The position numbers were made by a program, and so were the translations under genes. Source: Apus apus (taxonomy: Eukaryota > Chordata > Aves > Apodiformes > Apodidae). Taken from it: DNA of 64,000 nucleotides. The stretch is from NCBI RefSeq assembly GCF_020740795.1, contig NC_067305.1, forward strand, positions 4,216,001-4,280,000. Direction: 5' to 3'. The notes under the pieces are model-generated. The model saw nothing but the letters and a program-made list of their open reading frames with translations. It was not told where the DNA came from and searched no databases. Positions 41,001 to 46,849 of the stretch are shown piece by piece; the stretch's first letter is position 1, and each line of letters opens with the position of its first letter.

Positions 41001-44000
41001 CCTTGTGCCTCTACAGGAGACGTGTTGATGATCAGCAGATACTCACCACCACATAAGCCTCAATCTGAAAGGAAAAGAAAAAAAATAATTAAAGGCATTA
41101 TGAAACAAAGCTACTTTTCAGCTTCTTCTGATGAACTCCTGAGTTGACATAAGCAAGGAACAACACAAATTTTAAACATCTCTTCTTTGGTAAGAGTAGC
41201 CTGAGAAACATACACTCATTCACTATTTGTGCATTATCTAAACAGAGTGCAAGGCTCTGAAAAATGCTTCTAACTGCTTTGTATTTGCTAGCTCTACAAA
41301 AGGGTGCATTCTCCTGCAATAGTAATGTGACCAAATGAAAACAACCAAATTGCAAATAACAACAAGCAATCCCAAGATATGCCCAAATAGACTAAGAAAT
41401 CCCATTATATTTCTGCATAAATGTACGTTGGAATAAAATGCAGGTTGCCAAATAATTGCCTCATATTTTAAAATATGAAAGATAAAAGTTTTCTTTACCC
41501 TGTCATTGACTGGTCTCAGGTCAGAAGTCACCATAAAGAGGTTTATCAACACTAAAAAAAGGGAAAGAGGAGGTATATTAGTCATCACAGCTGACACTGA
41601 ACAGAGTATCTCATCCTAGAATCTGTCCTTTAAAAATAAGTGTTGCTTGAAAGTAGCCCTTGCTTCTGGCAAGTTCTCCAAGGCCACTTTACCTTTCTGT
41701 TTGGGTTTGTAGACAGGTTTGTCAGTCTGGATGAACACTGAAGATCCTTTGCTATCAATGGTCACTGTGGTATAGTTGTGAAAAATGTAGCCTTCCTCTG
41801 CTAGATGCCTGTTGCCCCAGACTTTTAGATGGGCTTGTCCACGAAGCCCTGAAGGGACCTAGAAAACAGTCCATGGGGTGAGGAAGACAGAGAAAAGCCT
41901 TTGAGCTTTTTGGGGAGTAAAACTGATACTGAAGTGAGCAAAGAGCAGCCACCTGCTGCATTTCAGTGTAACTATAAGCAATAAAAAGCAAATGAAGAAC
42001 ATACTAGATCTTTTACAATGTATAAACTTCAAAGGAGGGAAAGTCATGCTAAAAACATGACAGGAAATTCTCTTCTACCATTTCTTTATCACTCAAGCAA
42101 AGTGATATTTGATCTACATGTGCAGCTTTCACTGAAGAAGGTGAAATCAGCCATGCTGTGGAAGGCACCACTATCAATAGAGGGGGAAGAATCCCCCCAG
42201 AAACCACAAAAGCAAAAGCAAAACATTCCACATTTTCAACCAGTTCTTCAGAGGATTGAAATATTTTTTTTTAATGGCGTTAGATTAAAAATTACAAAGT
42301 AAAAAAGTTGAGAATACAGAAAGATGATGATAATACGTTTGAGAGTAGAAAAGGTAAAGAAATAAAACCAAATTCAGCAATTGCACTGCAGATTTTACTC
42401 AACAGTGAGTTAGTCTTTGAATAAAGCACGTGGTTGAAGGCAAGTGCTTCATGTTTTCTTCAAAATCATCTTAAAATAATTGACACTCACCTTCAGTTTA
42501 ATTGTTCCTTTATCTAAAATGAGAGAAAGAGAGAGTTATTCCCCTCAAGCTGAAGTACTAATGTTTTAAGACATTTGCAGTTGAGTGAAAGGAGACCCCA
42601 CATACAGAGCAGCTAACTGCAACACTCCTTCAGTAAGATTTCTCCTGAAGGACTTTTCCTGCATTGAGTAAAACAATCCACAGGGTGAGCAAGTAGGACC
42701 TGGCAGAGCTCTGCAAAATAAACTTGGTCCATATTTATTTACAATTTTTGCCTAAGAGAACCTGCAAAATACTCTGTGGCTAGAGATTACCACCAAGAAT
42801 GAGGTTCCATTACAGGGCATCCTATACTTACAGAGTTACTTTGCTGTGCAAAGGACCTGGCCTCTTTTGGGGCTTGAATAATTATCCAAACAAACACTCA
42901 AAGGATCTATTTGGATTGATACAGCCACACCTAAGAATTCTCTTTAGCATATGTTGTGCACACATGTAAGTATCACCCCCTTTGAATTACTTAGCAATTG
43001 TCAGCCAATTTGAAAGACAACAAGAGGAGGATAAAATCAGAGATAATCTGCTTCAAGAAAAGAAATGGCTTTTATATAACTCACAGTTTTTACACACAGA
43101 AGGGTTAAAAGATGATAGTTAAAGAGCCTGATTGCCTGAGCCTTGTCTATATGACAGCTTACACCATTACTAGCAGTGGTACAACAGAGCTATTTGATTT
43201 CATTTTCACTAATGTAAATTTGCTCAGTATTAAGTTGGACATAATCAACACACATTCTGTCTTCTGTACACTCAGGACAGAGAAGTGTCTGTCTCGGATC
43301 TCAAAGACTTATCCAACTGCACAAATATTAGCACCTCTCTCAGCAACACAGCCACAAAGACAGGGAGATCACATTCCCAGCACTCATTTTCAAGTAAGAG
43401 TAGGAAATTATGATGGTGATGTGGATTTTACACTTTTCTTTAAAGCCAACTTACCTTACTCTTATTCAGCTAGCCAGTGTCCAACACTGAGGTTTCAAAT
43501 GAAAGATATTCACTATAAAACCCTTGAATGTCAATTATCTAGGGTCTCTGTGCTCCAAAATTATCAGCCTGGGGTGTCTGAGGTCACATTCATCAAAACC
43601 ACATTGGCACAATCAGTGGAGAAAGTTTAGCAACAGTCAGTGAACTCAATATGAATTTGGTTCCAGTTCTGTTACCACCTGCAGCAACTCTCTAACAGGT
43701 ATCCCTGTGCTCCCACAGCACCTCAACCTCCAAACTAGTTCTCAAGCTCAGAATGACAGGAACTTACCCAGAACTGTTCCGTGGCCTCGTGACACAGTTT
43801 CTCCTTTGACTACTAACTGGATCTGGACTGTTGTCTCCTTGACAGAGTTAAAGATGGTTACACTTACGGCTTCCTCAACACCCGATCGGAAAACAGAAGG
43901 TGCTGCAATCAAATAGCCCCTGAGGAGCAAGATTGGAAGTGGGCAGTCAAGAACAGCAACAAGAGTGGGATCTGTATTTGTAAGCCACTTTGTGTATAAC

Positions 44001-46250
44001 AAAAGGAAATCTGTAACACAGGTTTCCAGAATTTGCCCCTCTAGGCTCACATGTGTGACCACCAGCAGTCTAGACCTATACCTAATATGCATAAAATGAA
44101 CACAGAATACACATGGAAATGAACAGACCCTAATTGGCTTACAAATCCTTAGGATTTGAAGACAGTAATATTGATATTTACTGCCTATATATTACAATAT
44201 TTATATATTACATATAAAACCCCTAAATATACAACTAGATAAAAAGCCTGAAGCTCACGAAAGAGTAAGGAGGTACCTGAACCTCCAGTAGAGTTTTGTA
44301 GATAATACTTTATTTTGTAAAAATTGGGATACTTCTGGTATTTTTGCCTCACTTATCTTTCACAGTTCAACCTTATGTGTAAAATAGATGTGATTATCAC
44401 TGCTGATACCTCCAGTTTTTATAGAAGCTGGCCAGAAACTGCAGTTACAAGATTAGGCTTAAACTCTCAGTTCTACTGCCACTTTTTTTGTTCCAAGGAT
44501 TATATCCTGCAAGTTTAAAAACCCCTCAAAAAAAAAAAAAAAAAAGGCATGATTTTAGCAGGCACAGACACATTTTTAAAGCCACCCTAGACGACCTCCC
44601 ATATCTATACTACAATCCTTGTGTTTCTGAATGGAATCTGTGCCACTCCTCTGTGCTGACTGGCACCATGCCATGAACTTGTCAACTAAAAGCATTACAG
44701 GCTCTGAGCTCTTTGATGCCTTGGGCTGTGAGCAACACTTTTAGATTCTCTTCATGACACACCTTTCTGGGGTTTTTTCTACCCAAATGGATTTTTTTTA
44801 TTTTTTTGTTTTGTTAAATGAGGCAATTCCTCAGATGACTCTTTAAGCCAAATTTCCCAGCTCACGCCTTTCTACAGTTCCATGAGCCAGGCTGCTTTGG
44901 TTCGTGATTAATTATCACTTTGGGATGGGGATGATGGTGTTTTACAACCCCCAAGTCATCTTTTATCAAATTCCAACCCCACGTTTCTCTCTCAGCAGGC
45001 CTCATTGCCATGGAGATCCCATTACCCCCAAAGGAAGTTCAGATCTCCGTGGCATTTGAGCTAAATTGCATGGGATCCTTGCAGATTCAAAACCTTATAG
45101 TTGCCAGGTTTAAAAATTAATCAGAACAACACTAAATAACAATAAAAAGTTACTATGCAGCCTGCAAATTCTTGGTAAGAAAGACATAGCTGATCTAGTT
45201 GCAGAAGGAGAAAGTACCATCTGCATCCAGCATGAAATGATTAGATTCAAACTGTCACATAAGCACAGCACTTCAGTGCCAGATGTGAAGCACATGTATT
45301 CACATTGTTCTAAACTGCTGCAACACTTTCTGAAGTATCAGCCCATTGATACAGCTACTTAAATCACTTAATAAATGGTGTCTGAATATGAAATATTTAT
45401 CTTGGCAATTAAACAGTTAACTTGACAGCGACTGGACAGATCCTTTAAGCACATTTGACTAACAGCTCTGTCAGGTTACACCAAAACTTGGCAGGACCTG
45501 AAATATTTTCTAGTAAGCAAGTGAAAATAAGTTCTCCATGGCACTCATTTAATGCAGCTATTCACGATGTTGACGGGCTATAATAATCTAGGGATAAAGA
45601 ACAAAGCAAACCTTAATCAAAGTTAACCTAAACACACTGAAACGAGCTGTGGATTCAATTTCTAAAAGCCAGAGAACTTTCCCCGCAGTGAAATGTTTCT
45701 CCCCGGAGGATTTTCCCCACAAGAATGTTTCACATGCTCCTCGGGACCAACCAACATTACCTTCAACCATCCCAAGCACAACAGCAGCCCCTGCGCAACA
45801 CCCCGGATTCCTTAAATAATTGTTTGCAGATAAAAGCTTTGCAGCCGCTGGCTGGAGGAGCTAGAGGCAGGTATTTCTAAGGAGGCTTTCTTCTTTTTTT
45901 TTTTTTTTTCCTTTTTCCCCCTTCTGTGCTATGCACTTTTGCACCGGCGAGTACAAACGTGCCGCTGGCTCGGGAACCGCCGCAGCTCGCCTGCCCGACC
46001 CCAGCCCCTCCGGGGGGCTGTTCGCAGCCTTTGTGCGGGCACCCCCAGCCCCTCGCAGAGCAGAGGGTTTCATCCCCGTCCCAACCTCCCTCCCCCCGCC
46101 CCAGCACCCTTCCCGGGAAGGTTGCCCGCGGGTCGCCGAGGCTCCCCGACCTGCTCCCGGTACTTACTGCCTGTCTCGGGGCTGGGCTGCGCTCAGGCTG
46201 CAGAGGGTCAGCAGGGCCCCCCAGAAGCAGCCGGGCTCCCTGCGGGACAT
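2005..46250 (-). CDS. CPAMD8: CPAMD8 gene (C3 and PZP-like, alpha-2-macroglobulin domain-containing 8), whole coding span
   Basis: Secreted thioester protein of the A2M/C3 family. Forty GT-AG exons read from 46250 down to 2982 join in unbroken phase to about 1768 codons. Visible landmarks are a signal peptide (about 1-23), the family motif [11 protein letters not shown] in exon 4, basic runs RSKR (about 505-508) and RRRRR (about 664-668), thioester GCGEQ (about 1123-1127), the alpha-helical thioester domain (to about 1440), an Asp-rich linker (about 1490-1530), a receptor-binding-like domain (about 1546-1645) and a Kazal domain (about 1686-1741). A Kazal domain C-terminal to an A2M body is the diagnostic CPAMD8 architecture, and HAUS8 lies next door. 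Family knowledge: extracellular, with human variants linked to anterior-segment eye disease. The length is slightly below the roughly 1.88 kb-residue human protein, because the C-terminus is unresolved. Exon coordinates are listed separately. Confidence 0.95.
2982..3056 (-). CDS. CPAMD8: CPAMD8 exon 40 (C-terminal tail)
   Basis: 75 bp between acceptor TTTACAG and donor GTAATA. In phase after exon 39 it reads [20 protein letters not shown] then QQTPA, an open hydrophilic tail. It is supported by phase and splice signals only, with no conserved motif. Confidence 0.6.
3454..3666 (-). CDS. CPAMD8: CPAMD8 exon 39 (Kazal-like domain)
   Basis: Contains [20 protein letters not shown], then CRNNT and a final Cys. 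Spacing C-x7-C-x6-Y-x3-C-x6-C-x13-C matches the Kazal signature. The reactive-site region is YDGEP, so inhibitory specificity cannot be read from it. Phase 1 exit at GTAGGT. Confidence 0.95.
4015..4130 (-). repeat. CR1 LINE 3' fragment
   Basis: Starts AGAATCCTAGAATGG and carries GGAAGGGACCTTCAAGATC and GGGACACCTCCCACTAGACC, the reverse complement of a CR1 3' end. It lies in a CPAMD8 intron, sense to the gene. Confidence 0.9.
4472..4582 (-). CDS. CPAMD8: CPAMD8 exon 38 (linker to Kazal)
   Basis: Encodes [20 protein letters not shown] then [16 protein letters not shown]. Acceptor CTGACCTGCAG, donor GTAAGT, phase 1. Confidence 0.92.
4673..4778 (-). CDS. CPAMD8: CPAMD8 exon 37 (receptor-binding-like domain)
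   Basis: Encodes [20 protein letters not shown] and [12 protein letters not shown]. 'vYDYYeP' closes the domain in the A2M family. Confidence 0.95.
5462..5536 (-). CDS. CPAMD8: CPAMD8 exon 36 (receptor-binding-like domain)
   Basis: Encodes [20 protein letters not shown] then FYFDE, the 'kryE.dg..v.lYfde' element. Phase 0 on both sides. Confidence 0.93.
5537..9866 (-). other. CPAMD8: CPAMD8 intron 35 (4.3 kb)
   Basis: Holds one CR1 fragment (5838-6060), a (TA)n run at about 7890-7905 and a poly-G stretch near 9454. The 7.3-7.6 kb part is non-repetitive. No further exon is needed, because exons 35 and 36 join in phase. Confidence 0.8.
5838..6060 (-). repeat. CR1 LINE 3' fragment
   Basis: ATAGAATCATGGAATGG followed by the CR1 cores GGACCTTCAAGATCATC and GGGACACCTCCCACCAGAG. 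Truncated near 6060. Sense to CPAMD8 in intron 35. Confidence 0.9.
9867..9954 (-). CDS. CPAMD8: CPAMD8 exon 35 (receptor-binding-like domain)
   Basis: Encodes [20 protein letters not shown] then RADIESLEQ, the A2M receptor-binding-domain pattern 'sgmaivev.l.SGf.pd...l'. It stands alone between introns of 3.1 and 4.3 kb. Confidence 0.94.
9955..13049 (-). other. CPAMD8: CPAMD8 intron 34 (3.1 kb)
   Basis: I see no repeat or RNA gene. Exons 34 and 35 join in phase without it. Open frames of up to 157 codons near 10.6-11.1 kb lie on both strands of a GC-richer patch and match no family I recognise. Confidence 0.75.
13050..13288 (-). CDS. CPAMD8: CPAMD8 exon 34 (CUB end and acidic linker)
   Basis: Begins [20 protein letters not shown], then a charged low-complexity stretch with [13 protein letters not shown], and ends [10 protein letters not shown]. 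The linker is probably disordered and specific to this subfamily. Confidence 0.92.
13387..13636 (-). repeat. CR1 LINE 3' fragment
   Basis: Contains GGTTTGGGTTGGAAGGGACC and the core CCATCCAACCTGCCCTTCAA. It belongs to the same subfamily as the copies near 24.9, 32.8 and 33.9 kb. Confidence 0.92.
13920..13982 (-). CDS. CPAMD8: CPAMD8 exon 33 (63 bp)
   Basis: Encodes [20 protein letters not shown] then Q, the CUB strand 'lP......a.G.Gc.lvQ'. Donor GTAAAG, phase 0. Confidence 0.93.
14368..14523 (-). CDS. CPAMD8: CPAMD8 exon 32 (thioester domain end, CUB return)
   Basis: Begins [20 protein letters not shown] and ends NKKVLQTAV. It directly completes the [13 protein letters not shown] motif split with exon 31. 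Confidence 0.96.
14726..15545 (-). pseudogene. CR1 LINE, 5'-truncated, with decayed ORF2 C-terminus
   Basis: The longest CR1 in the window (about 820 bp), in intron 31 and sense to CPAMD8. Its minus strand encodes pieces of the CR1 reverse-transcriptase C-terminal region: [18 protein letters not shown], then in other frames [15 protein letters not shown] and [17 protein letters not shown]. The pieces fall in at least three frames, so it carries frameshifts and cannot produce an active protein. Its 3' tail is GGAAGGGACCTCTGGAGAT-like. Confidence 0.9.
15688..15812 (-). CDS. CPAMD8: CPAMD8 exon 31 (thioester domain)
   Basis: Encodes [20 protein letters not shown] and [16 protein letters not shown]. 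'VE.TaYaLL' and 'GGFsSTQDT' are core family motifs. Confidence 0.96.
16395..16481 (-). CDS. CPAMD8: CPAMD8 exon 30
   Basis: Encodes [20 protein letters not shown] then GFNDGLSQS. The HW motif ('g..hW') marks the thioester-domain loop. Confidence 0.88.
17006..17171 (-). CDS. CPAMD8: CPAMD8 exon 29 (thioester domain)
   Basis: Encodes [20 protein letters not shown] then [20 protein letters not shown]-rich codons around 17040-17070. Phase 1 exit. Confidence 0.93.
18157..18231 (-). CDS. CPAMD8: CPAMD8 exon 28 (thioester domain)
   Basis: Encodes [20 protein letters not shown] then GVTSE, the conserved helix 'GG....v.LTAyv...lLe'. Confidence 0.95.
18678..18834 (-). CDS. CPAMD8: CPAMD8 exon 27 (thioester domain)
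   Basis: Encodes [16 protein letters not shown] and [18 protein letters not shown]. The Asn in GRILN aligns with the thioester-modulating position, which is His in C3 and Asn in A2M. Confidence 0.95.
19819..19890 (-). repeat. CR1 LINE 3' fragment (short)
   Basis: ACAGAATCAGAATGAATTGG then GACCTTAAAGATCATCTAGT. About 70 bp remain. Confidence 0.8.
20429..20510 (-). CDS. CPAMD8: CPAMD8 exon 26 (thioester domain)
   Basis: Encodes [20 protein letters not shown] then SSGSMW. 'GYqrqL.ykr.DGSySaFG' is nearly invariant in the family. Confidence 0.96.
20693..20747. repeat. 20-bp tandem repeat
   Basis: Unit CAGGCTCACCACCACCTCCC, about 2.7 copies, in the intron between exons 25 and 26. Confidence 0.85.
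21270..21298 (-). repeat. CR1-like terminal microsatellite
   Basis: ATCATAGAATCACAGAATCA resembles the 8-bp CR1 terminal repeat. Almost no CR1 body follows it. Confidence 0.55.
21730..21906 (-). CDS. CPAMD8: CPAMD8 exon 25 (thioester site)
   Basis: Encodes [25 protein letters not shown] (21836-21850 on the minus strand) provides the Cys and Gln that form the internal thioester. Both residues are intact, so an active thioester is predicted. Confidence 0.98.
22459..22684 (-). CDS. CPAMD8: CPAMD8 exon 24
   Basis: Continues the exon 23 module ([36 protein letters not shown]), then returns to the CUB/thioester boundary at [16 protein letters not shown]. 'v.vP.tivPgS.ra...v.Gd' is conserved before the thioester domain. 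Confidence 0.92.
23148..23446 (-). CDS. CPAMD8: CPAMD8 exon 23 (299 bp, largest exon)
   Basis: Encodes [16 protein letters not shown] and [11 protein letters not shown]. The segment with [17 protein letters not shown] resembles a farnesoic acid O-methyltransferase/'Methyltransf_FA'-like insertion (WxIxxxGxxxxxFWISWxxG pattern). I recall this pattern in some CPAMD8 and invertebrate relatives, but the domain name is an inference. Confidence 0.85.
24113..24164 (-). CDS. CPAMD8: CPAMD8 exon 22 (52 bp)
   Basis: Encodes [17 protein letters not shown] between acceptor CATACAG and donor GTAAGT. The 'v.pEG' motif precedes the CUB domain in this family. Confidence 0.9.
24548..25014 (+). repeat. CR1 LINE 3' fragment (about 465 bp)
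   Basis: Reads from a CR1 ORF2-tail segment (GTTCAGCCTGGAGAAGAGAA) into GGGCAGGTTGGATGGGGCTT and GATCTAGATGATCTTTAAAG. Antisense to CPAMD8 between exons 21 and 22. Confidence 0.92.
25097..25239 (-). CDS. CPAMD8: CPAMD8 exon 21
   Basis: Encodes [20 protein letters not shown] then [11 protein letters not shown]. It continues the MG7/CUB boundary in phase. Confidence 0.88.
25839..25992 (-). CDS. CPAMD8: CPAMD8 exon 20 (MG7)
   Basis: Encodes [20 protein letters not shown] and a CUB-proximal strand ending LGLSNIT. The acceptor GTTCACAG fits the phase; an upstream in-frame AG would insert extra residues. Confidence 0.9.
26157..26400 (+). repeat. CR1 LINE 3' fragment
   Basis: Contains GGGGAGATTTAGACATTAGG and ends GTGATTCTATGATTCTATGA, a complete CR1 3' terminus. 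Antisense to CPAMD8 in intron 19. Confidence 0.93.
26587..26855 (+). repeat. CR1 LINE 3' fragment
   Basis: Begins TAGTGATAGGATGAGAGGAA and ends CCTTAATGATTCTATGAC. It is a second antisense copy in intron 19, about 190 bp from the previous one. Confidence 0.93.
27032..27263 (-). CDS. CPAMD8: CPAMD8 exon 19 (MG7)
   Basis: Encodes [20 protein letters not shown], then [20 protein letters not shown]. 'PDsiTtW' and 'lPy.viRGEq..l...vyNYL' are hallmark family motifs. Confidence 0.96.
27264..31043 (-). other. CPAMD8: CPAMD8 intron 18 (3.8 kb)
   Basis: Repeat-poor apart from A-rich runs (about 27577-27606, 29080-29105, 30697-30710). The 29150-29520 block is AT-rich and non-repetitive, with homeodomain-type TAATTA cores, and is a candidate conserved non-coding element. 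Confidence 0.7.
31044..31186 (-). CDS. CPAMD8: CPAMD8 exon 18
   Basis: Encodes [20 protein letters not shown] and [20 protein letters not shown]. Donor GTAACA, phase 2. Confidence 0.88.
32480..32641 (-). CDS. CPAMD8: CPAMD8 exon 17 (bait-equivalent region, RRRRR)
   Basis: Encodes [15 protein letters not shown], then [16 protein letters not shown]. The penta-Arg run sits where A2M has its bait region and C3 its tetra-basic alpha/beta processing site. Phase 0 on both sides. Confidence 0.93.
32694..32942 (+). repeat. CR1 LINE 3' fragment beside exon 17
   Basis: GGAGATTGAGGCGAGACATG through GGGCAGGTTGGATGGGGCTT to CCATTCCATGATTCCATGAT. Antisense to CPAMD8, 53 bp from the exon 17 acceptor and 66 bp from the exon 16 donor. 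Confidence 0.93.
33009..33158 (-). CDS. CPAMD8: CPAMD8 exon 16 (MG6)
   Basis: Encodes [18 protein letters not shown] and [16 protein letters not shown]. The 'vDkSV.LL' motif is conserved in A2M and C3. Confidence 0.95.
33268..33440 (-). CDS. CPAMD8: CPAMD8 exon 15 (MG5-MG6)
   Basis: Encodes a segment with [18 protein letters not shown], matching the family's 'aP.a.llvYyv...gE.vad' pattern. Locally GC-rich codons. Confidence 0.93.
33855..34022 (-). repeat. CR1 LINE 3' fragment
   Basis: CAGAATCACAGCCTGGTTTG then CCATCCAACCTGCCCTTCAA. Same subfamily as 32694-32942 but in the opposite orientation, in intron 14. Confidence 0.92.
34733..34922 (-). CDS. CPAMD8: CPAMD8 exon 14 (MG5, RSKR site)
   Basis: Begins [19 protein letters not shown]. 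It contains [20 protein letters not shown]: a sequon (NIT) directly before an RSKR furin-type consensus. Phase 1 exit. Confidence 0.92.
34923..37145 (-). other. CPAMD8: CPAMD8 intron 13 (2.2 kb)
   Basis: No CR1 or other recognisable repeat, and no additional exon. Exons 13 and 14 join in phase. Confidence 0.75.
37146..37274 (-). CDS. CPAMD8: CPAMD8 exon 13 (MG4-MG5)
   Basis: Encodes [20 protein letters not shown] and [16 protein letters not shown]. The acceptor TTGTTAAG was chosen over an upstream CAG because it gives phase 0 and a continuous family pattern. Confidence 0.88.
37645..37815 (-). CDS. CPAMD8: CPAMD8 exon 12 (MG4)
   Basis: Encodes [18 protein letters not shown] onward to [10 protein letters not shown]. 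Flanked by a TGTAG acceptor and a GTGGGT donor. Confidence 0.92.
37986..38213 (-). CDS. CPAMD8: CPAMD8 exon 11 (MG3-MG4)
   Basis: Opens [16 protein letters not shown] and closes [12 protein letters not shown], the family's 'f.pG.py.g.v' element. Both ends are phase 0. Confidence 0.94.
38683..38791 (-). CDS. CPAMD8: CPAMD8 exon 10 (MG3)
   Basis: Encodes [20 protein letters not shown], then [17 protein letters not shown]. YTFGKPVxG is a core A2M-family motif. Confidence 0.95.
39082..39166 (-). CDS. CPAMD8: CPAMD8 exon 9 (MG3 start)
   Basis: Encodes [19 protein letters not shown] and CEKGTVHA, the VLPkFEv motif opening MG3. Its acceptor is only about 25 bp from an antisense CR1 fragment. Confidence 0.93.
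39190..39498 (+). repeat. CR1 LINE 3' fragment beside exon 9
   Basis: GGAGCTGGGGAGGGGCTTTT, then GGAGATTTAGGTTAGATGTT, ending CCTTAATGATTCTATGATTC. It starts about 25 bp from the exon 9 acceptor, antisense to the gene. Confidence 0.93.
39781..39894 (-). CDS. CPAMD8: CPAMD8 exon 8 (MG2 end)
   Basis: Encodes [20 protein letters not shown] followed by [18 protein letters not shown], the family's 'G.w.i.a...g....f.V.ky' pattern. It contains N-glycosylation sequons NMT and NKS. Confidence 0.93.
40019..40073 (-). CDS. CPAMD8: CPAMD8 exon 7 (MG2)
   Basis: Encodes [18 protein letters not shown], the family's 'D.G.ri..w' strand. Donor GTAAGT, phase 1. Confidence 0.92.
41047..41064 (-). CDS. CPAMD8: CPAMD8 exon 6 (18-bp microexon)
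   Basis: Encodes only IEAYVV, between acceptor CCTTTCAG and donor GTGAGT, phase 0 on both sides. It is needed to join NDR to DPRGSR. The A2M family has a similarly tiny exon at this point. Confidence 0.85.
41499..41551 (-). CDS. CPAMD8: CPAMD8 exon 5 (MG2)
   Basis: 53 bp encoding [18 protein letters not shown], matching the family pattern 'fRvvsld..l.P.nd'. As I recall, human A2M also has a 53-bp exon here, so the gene structure looks ancestral. Confidence 0.92.
41693..41858 (-). CDS. CPAMD8: CPAMD8 exon 4 (MG1/MG2 junction)
   Basis: Contains [16 protein letters not shown], the highly conserved FIQTDKPxYKP motif that opens MG2 across A2M, C3 and CD109. Ends in phase 1 with donor GTAAAG. Confidence 0.95.
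42491..42513 (-). CDS. CPAMD8: CPAMD8 exon 3 (23-bp microexon)
   Basis: Encodes DKGTIKLK between acceptor TCATTTTAG and donor GTGAGT. It is in phase with both neighbours. Confidence 0.8.
43768..43919 (-). CDS. CPAMD8: CPAMD8 exon 2 (MG1 domain start)
   Basis: Begins [13 protein letters not shown], the typical first strand of the A2M-family mature chain. The acceptor CTCCTCAG gives the phase needed by exon 1, while a second AG 17 bases further in would break frame. Donor GTAAGT, phase 1. Confidence 0.9.
43920..46167 (-). other. CPAMD8: CPAMD8 intron 1 (2.2 kb)
   Basis: Free of CR1. Contains a poly(A) run at about 44527-44545 and a near-palindromic TAATTA site (44904-44918). The stretch 44820-45080 is complex and non-repetitive. 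A promoter-proximal first intron of this kind is a usual place for regulatory elements. Confidence 0.65.
44904..44918. promoter_or_regulatory. Near-palindromic homeodomain/HNF1-like site
   Basis: GTGATTAATTATCAC is an imperfect dyad around TAATTA, about 1.3 kb inside CPAMD8 intron 1. It resembles an HNF1 or paired-homeodomain dimer site. Function is inferred from the motif alone. Confidence 0.35.
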
Positions 46251-46760
46251 GGTGCTCCGGAGCCCCAGGCCACGGCCGCTCTCGGCGGGCAGCAGGAGCC
46301 TTTTGTTCCCGGCCAGCGCAGCCCCAGCTCCCCCGCCGCCCCGCTCCCGGGCTCGGCTCCCCGGTGCCTCTGGCCGCCGCCCCCGCCGCGTCCCCGCCCC
46401 CGGGCCGCCCCCTCCTGGCCCCGGTGCCCGCTCGGCTCCGGCCCCGGCTCTTTGTCTGCGGCTCCCCGCCCGCTCCTGACAGCGTGCACCGGGGGAGGGG
46501 GCCGGGCCCCCCGGAGCCCGCTCCCAGGTGCGCTGCCGGGCTCCAGCCAGCGCTCCTCACCTCCGCCATCCTCTGCGCTGCCCTGACAGCCCAGCCGGGC
46601 CGGTCTCCTTCCCCGAGGGCTCCTCTCGGCCGAGCCCAGCCCGCCCCGGGACACCACCTGCCTGAGCTCCGCGGGTCCCCGAGGGTGCAGCCCCCGGAGC
46701 TGCTCCAGGCCCCTACAGGTCCCATCAGCCCGGACCAGGGCACAGCCTCCCGCTCGCTGA
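45930..46760 (-). promoter_or_regulatory. CpG island at CPAMD8 exon 1
   Basis: Strongly GC- and CpG-rich sequence covers exon 1, the 5' part of intron 1 and about 500 bp upstream. GC-box-like CCCCGCCCCC lies near 46390. No TATA box is evident. It probably contains the CPAMD8 start site, within a few hundred bases above 46250. Confidence 0.8.
46168..46250 (-). CDS. CPAMD8: CPAMD8 exon 1 (start codon and signal peptide)
   Basis: ATG at 46248-46250 with A at -3. It encodes [20 protein letters not shown] then AAQPRDR, a short basic N-terminus and a hydrophobic core that fit a cleaved signal peptide. A strong donor (CA then GTAAGT) ends the exon in phase 2. No in-frame ATG occurs in the 20 codons upstream. 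Confidence 0.88.
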
Positions 46761-46849
46761 GCCTTTGTACGGCCAAAGAACTGCTTTCCACCCTAAAAGC
46801 CAGTGCCAGGACTGTTGCTGCTCTATCCTCCTCCATCCTTAGGCCCTAA

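Noticed and set aside
45877-46849. Overlapping open frames of more than 300 codons on both strands at the CPAMD8 promoter
   Set aside because: They come from CpG-island composition, which has few stops. They are out of frame with exon 1 and have no recognisable domain.
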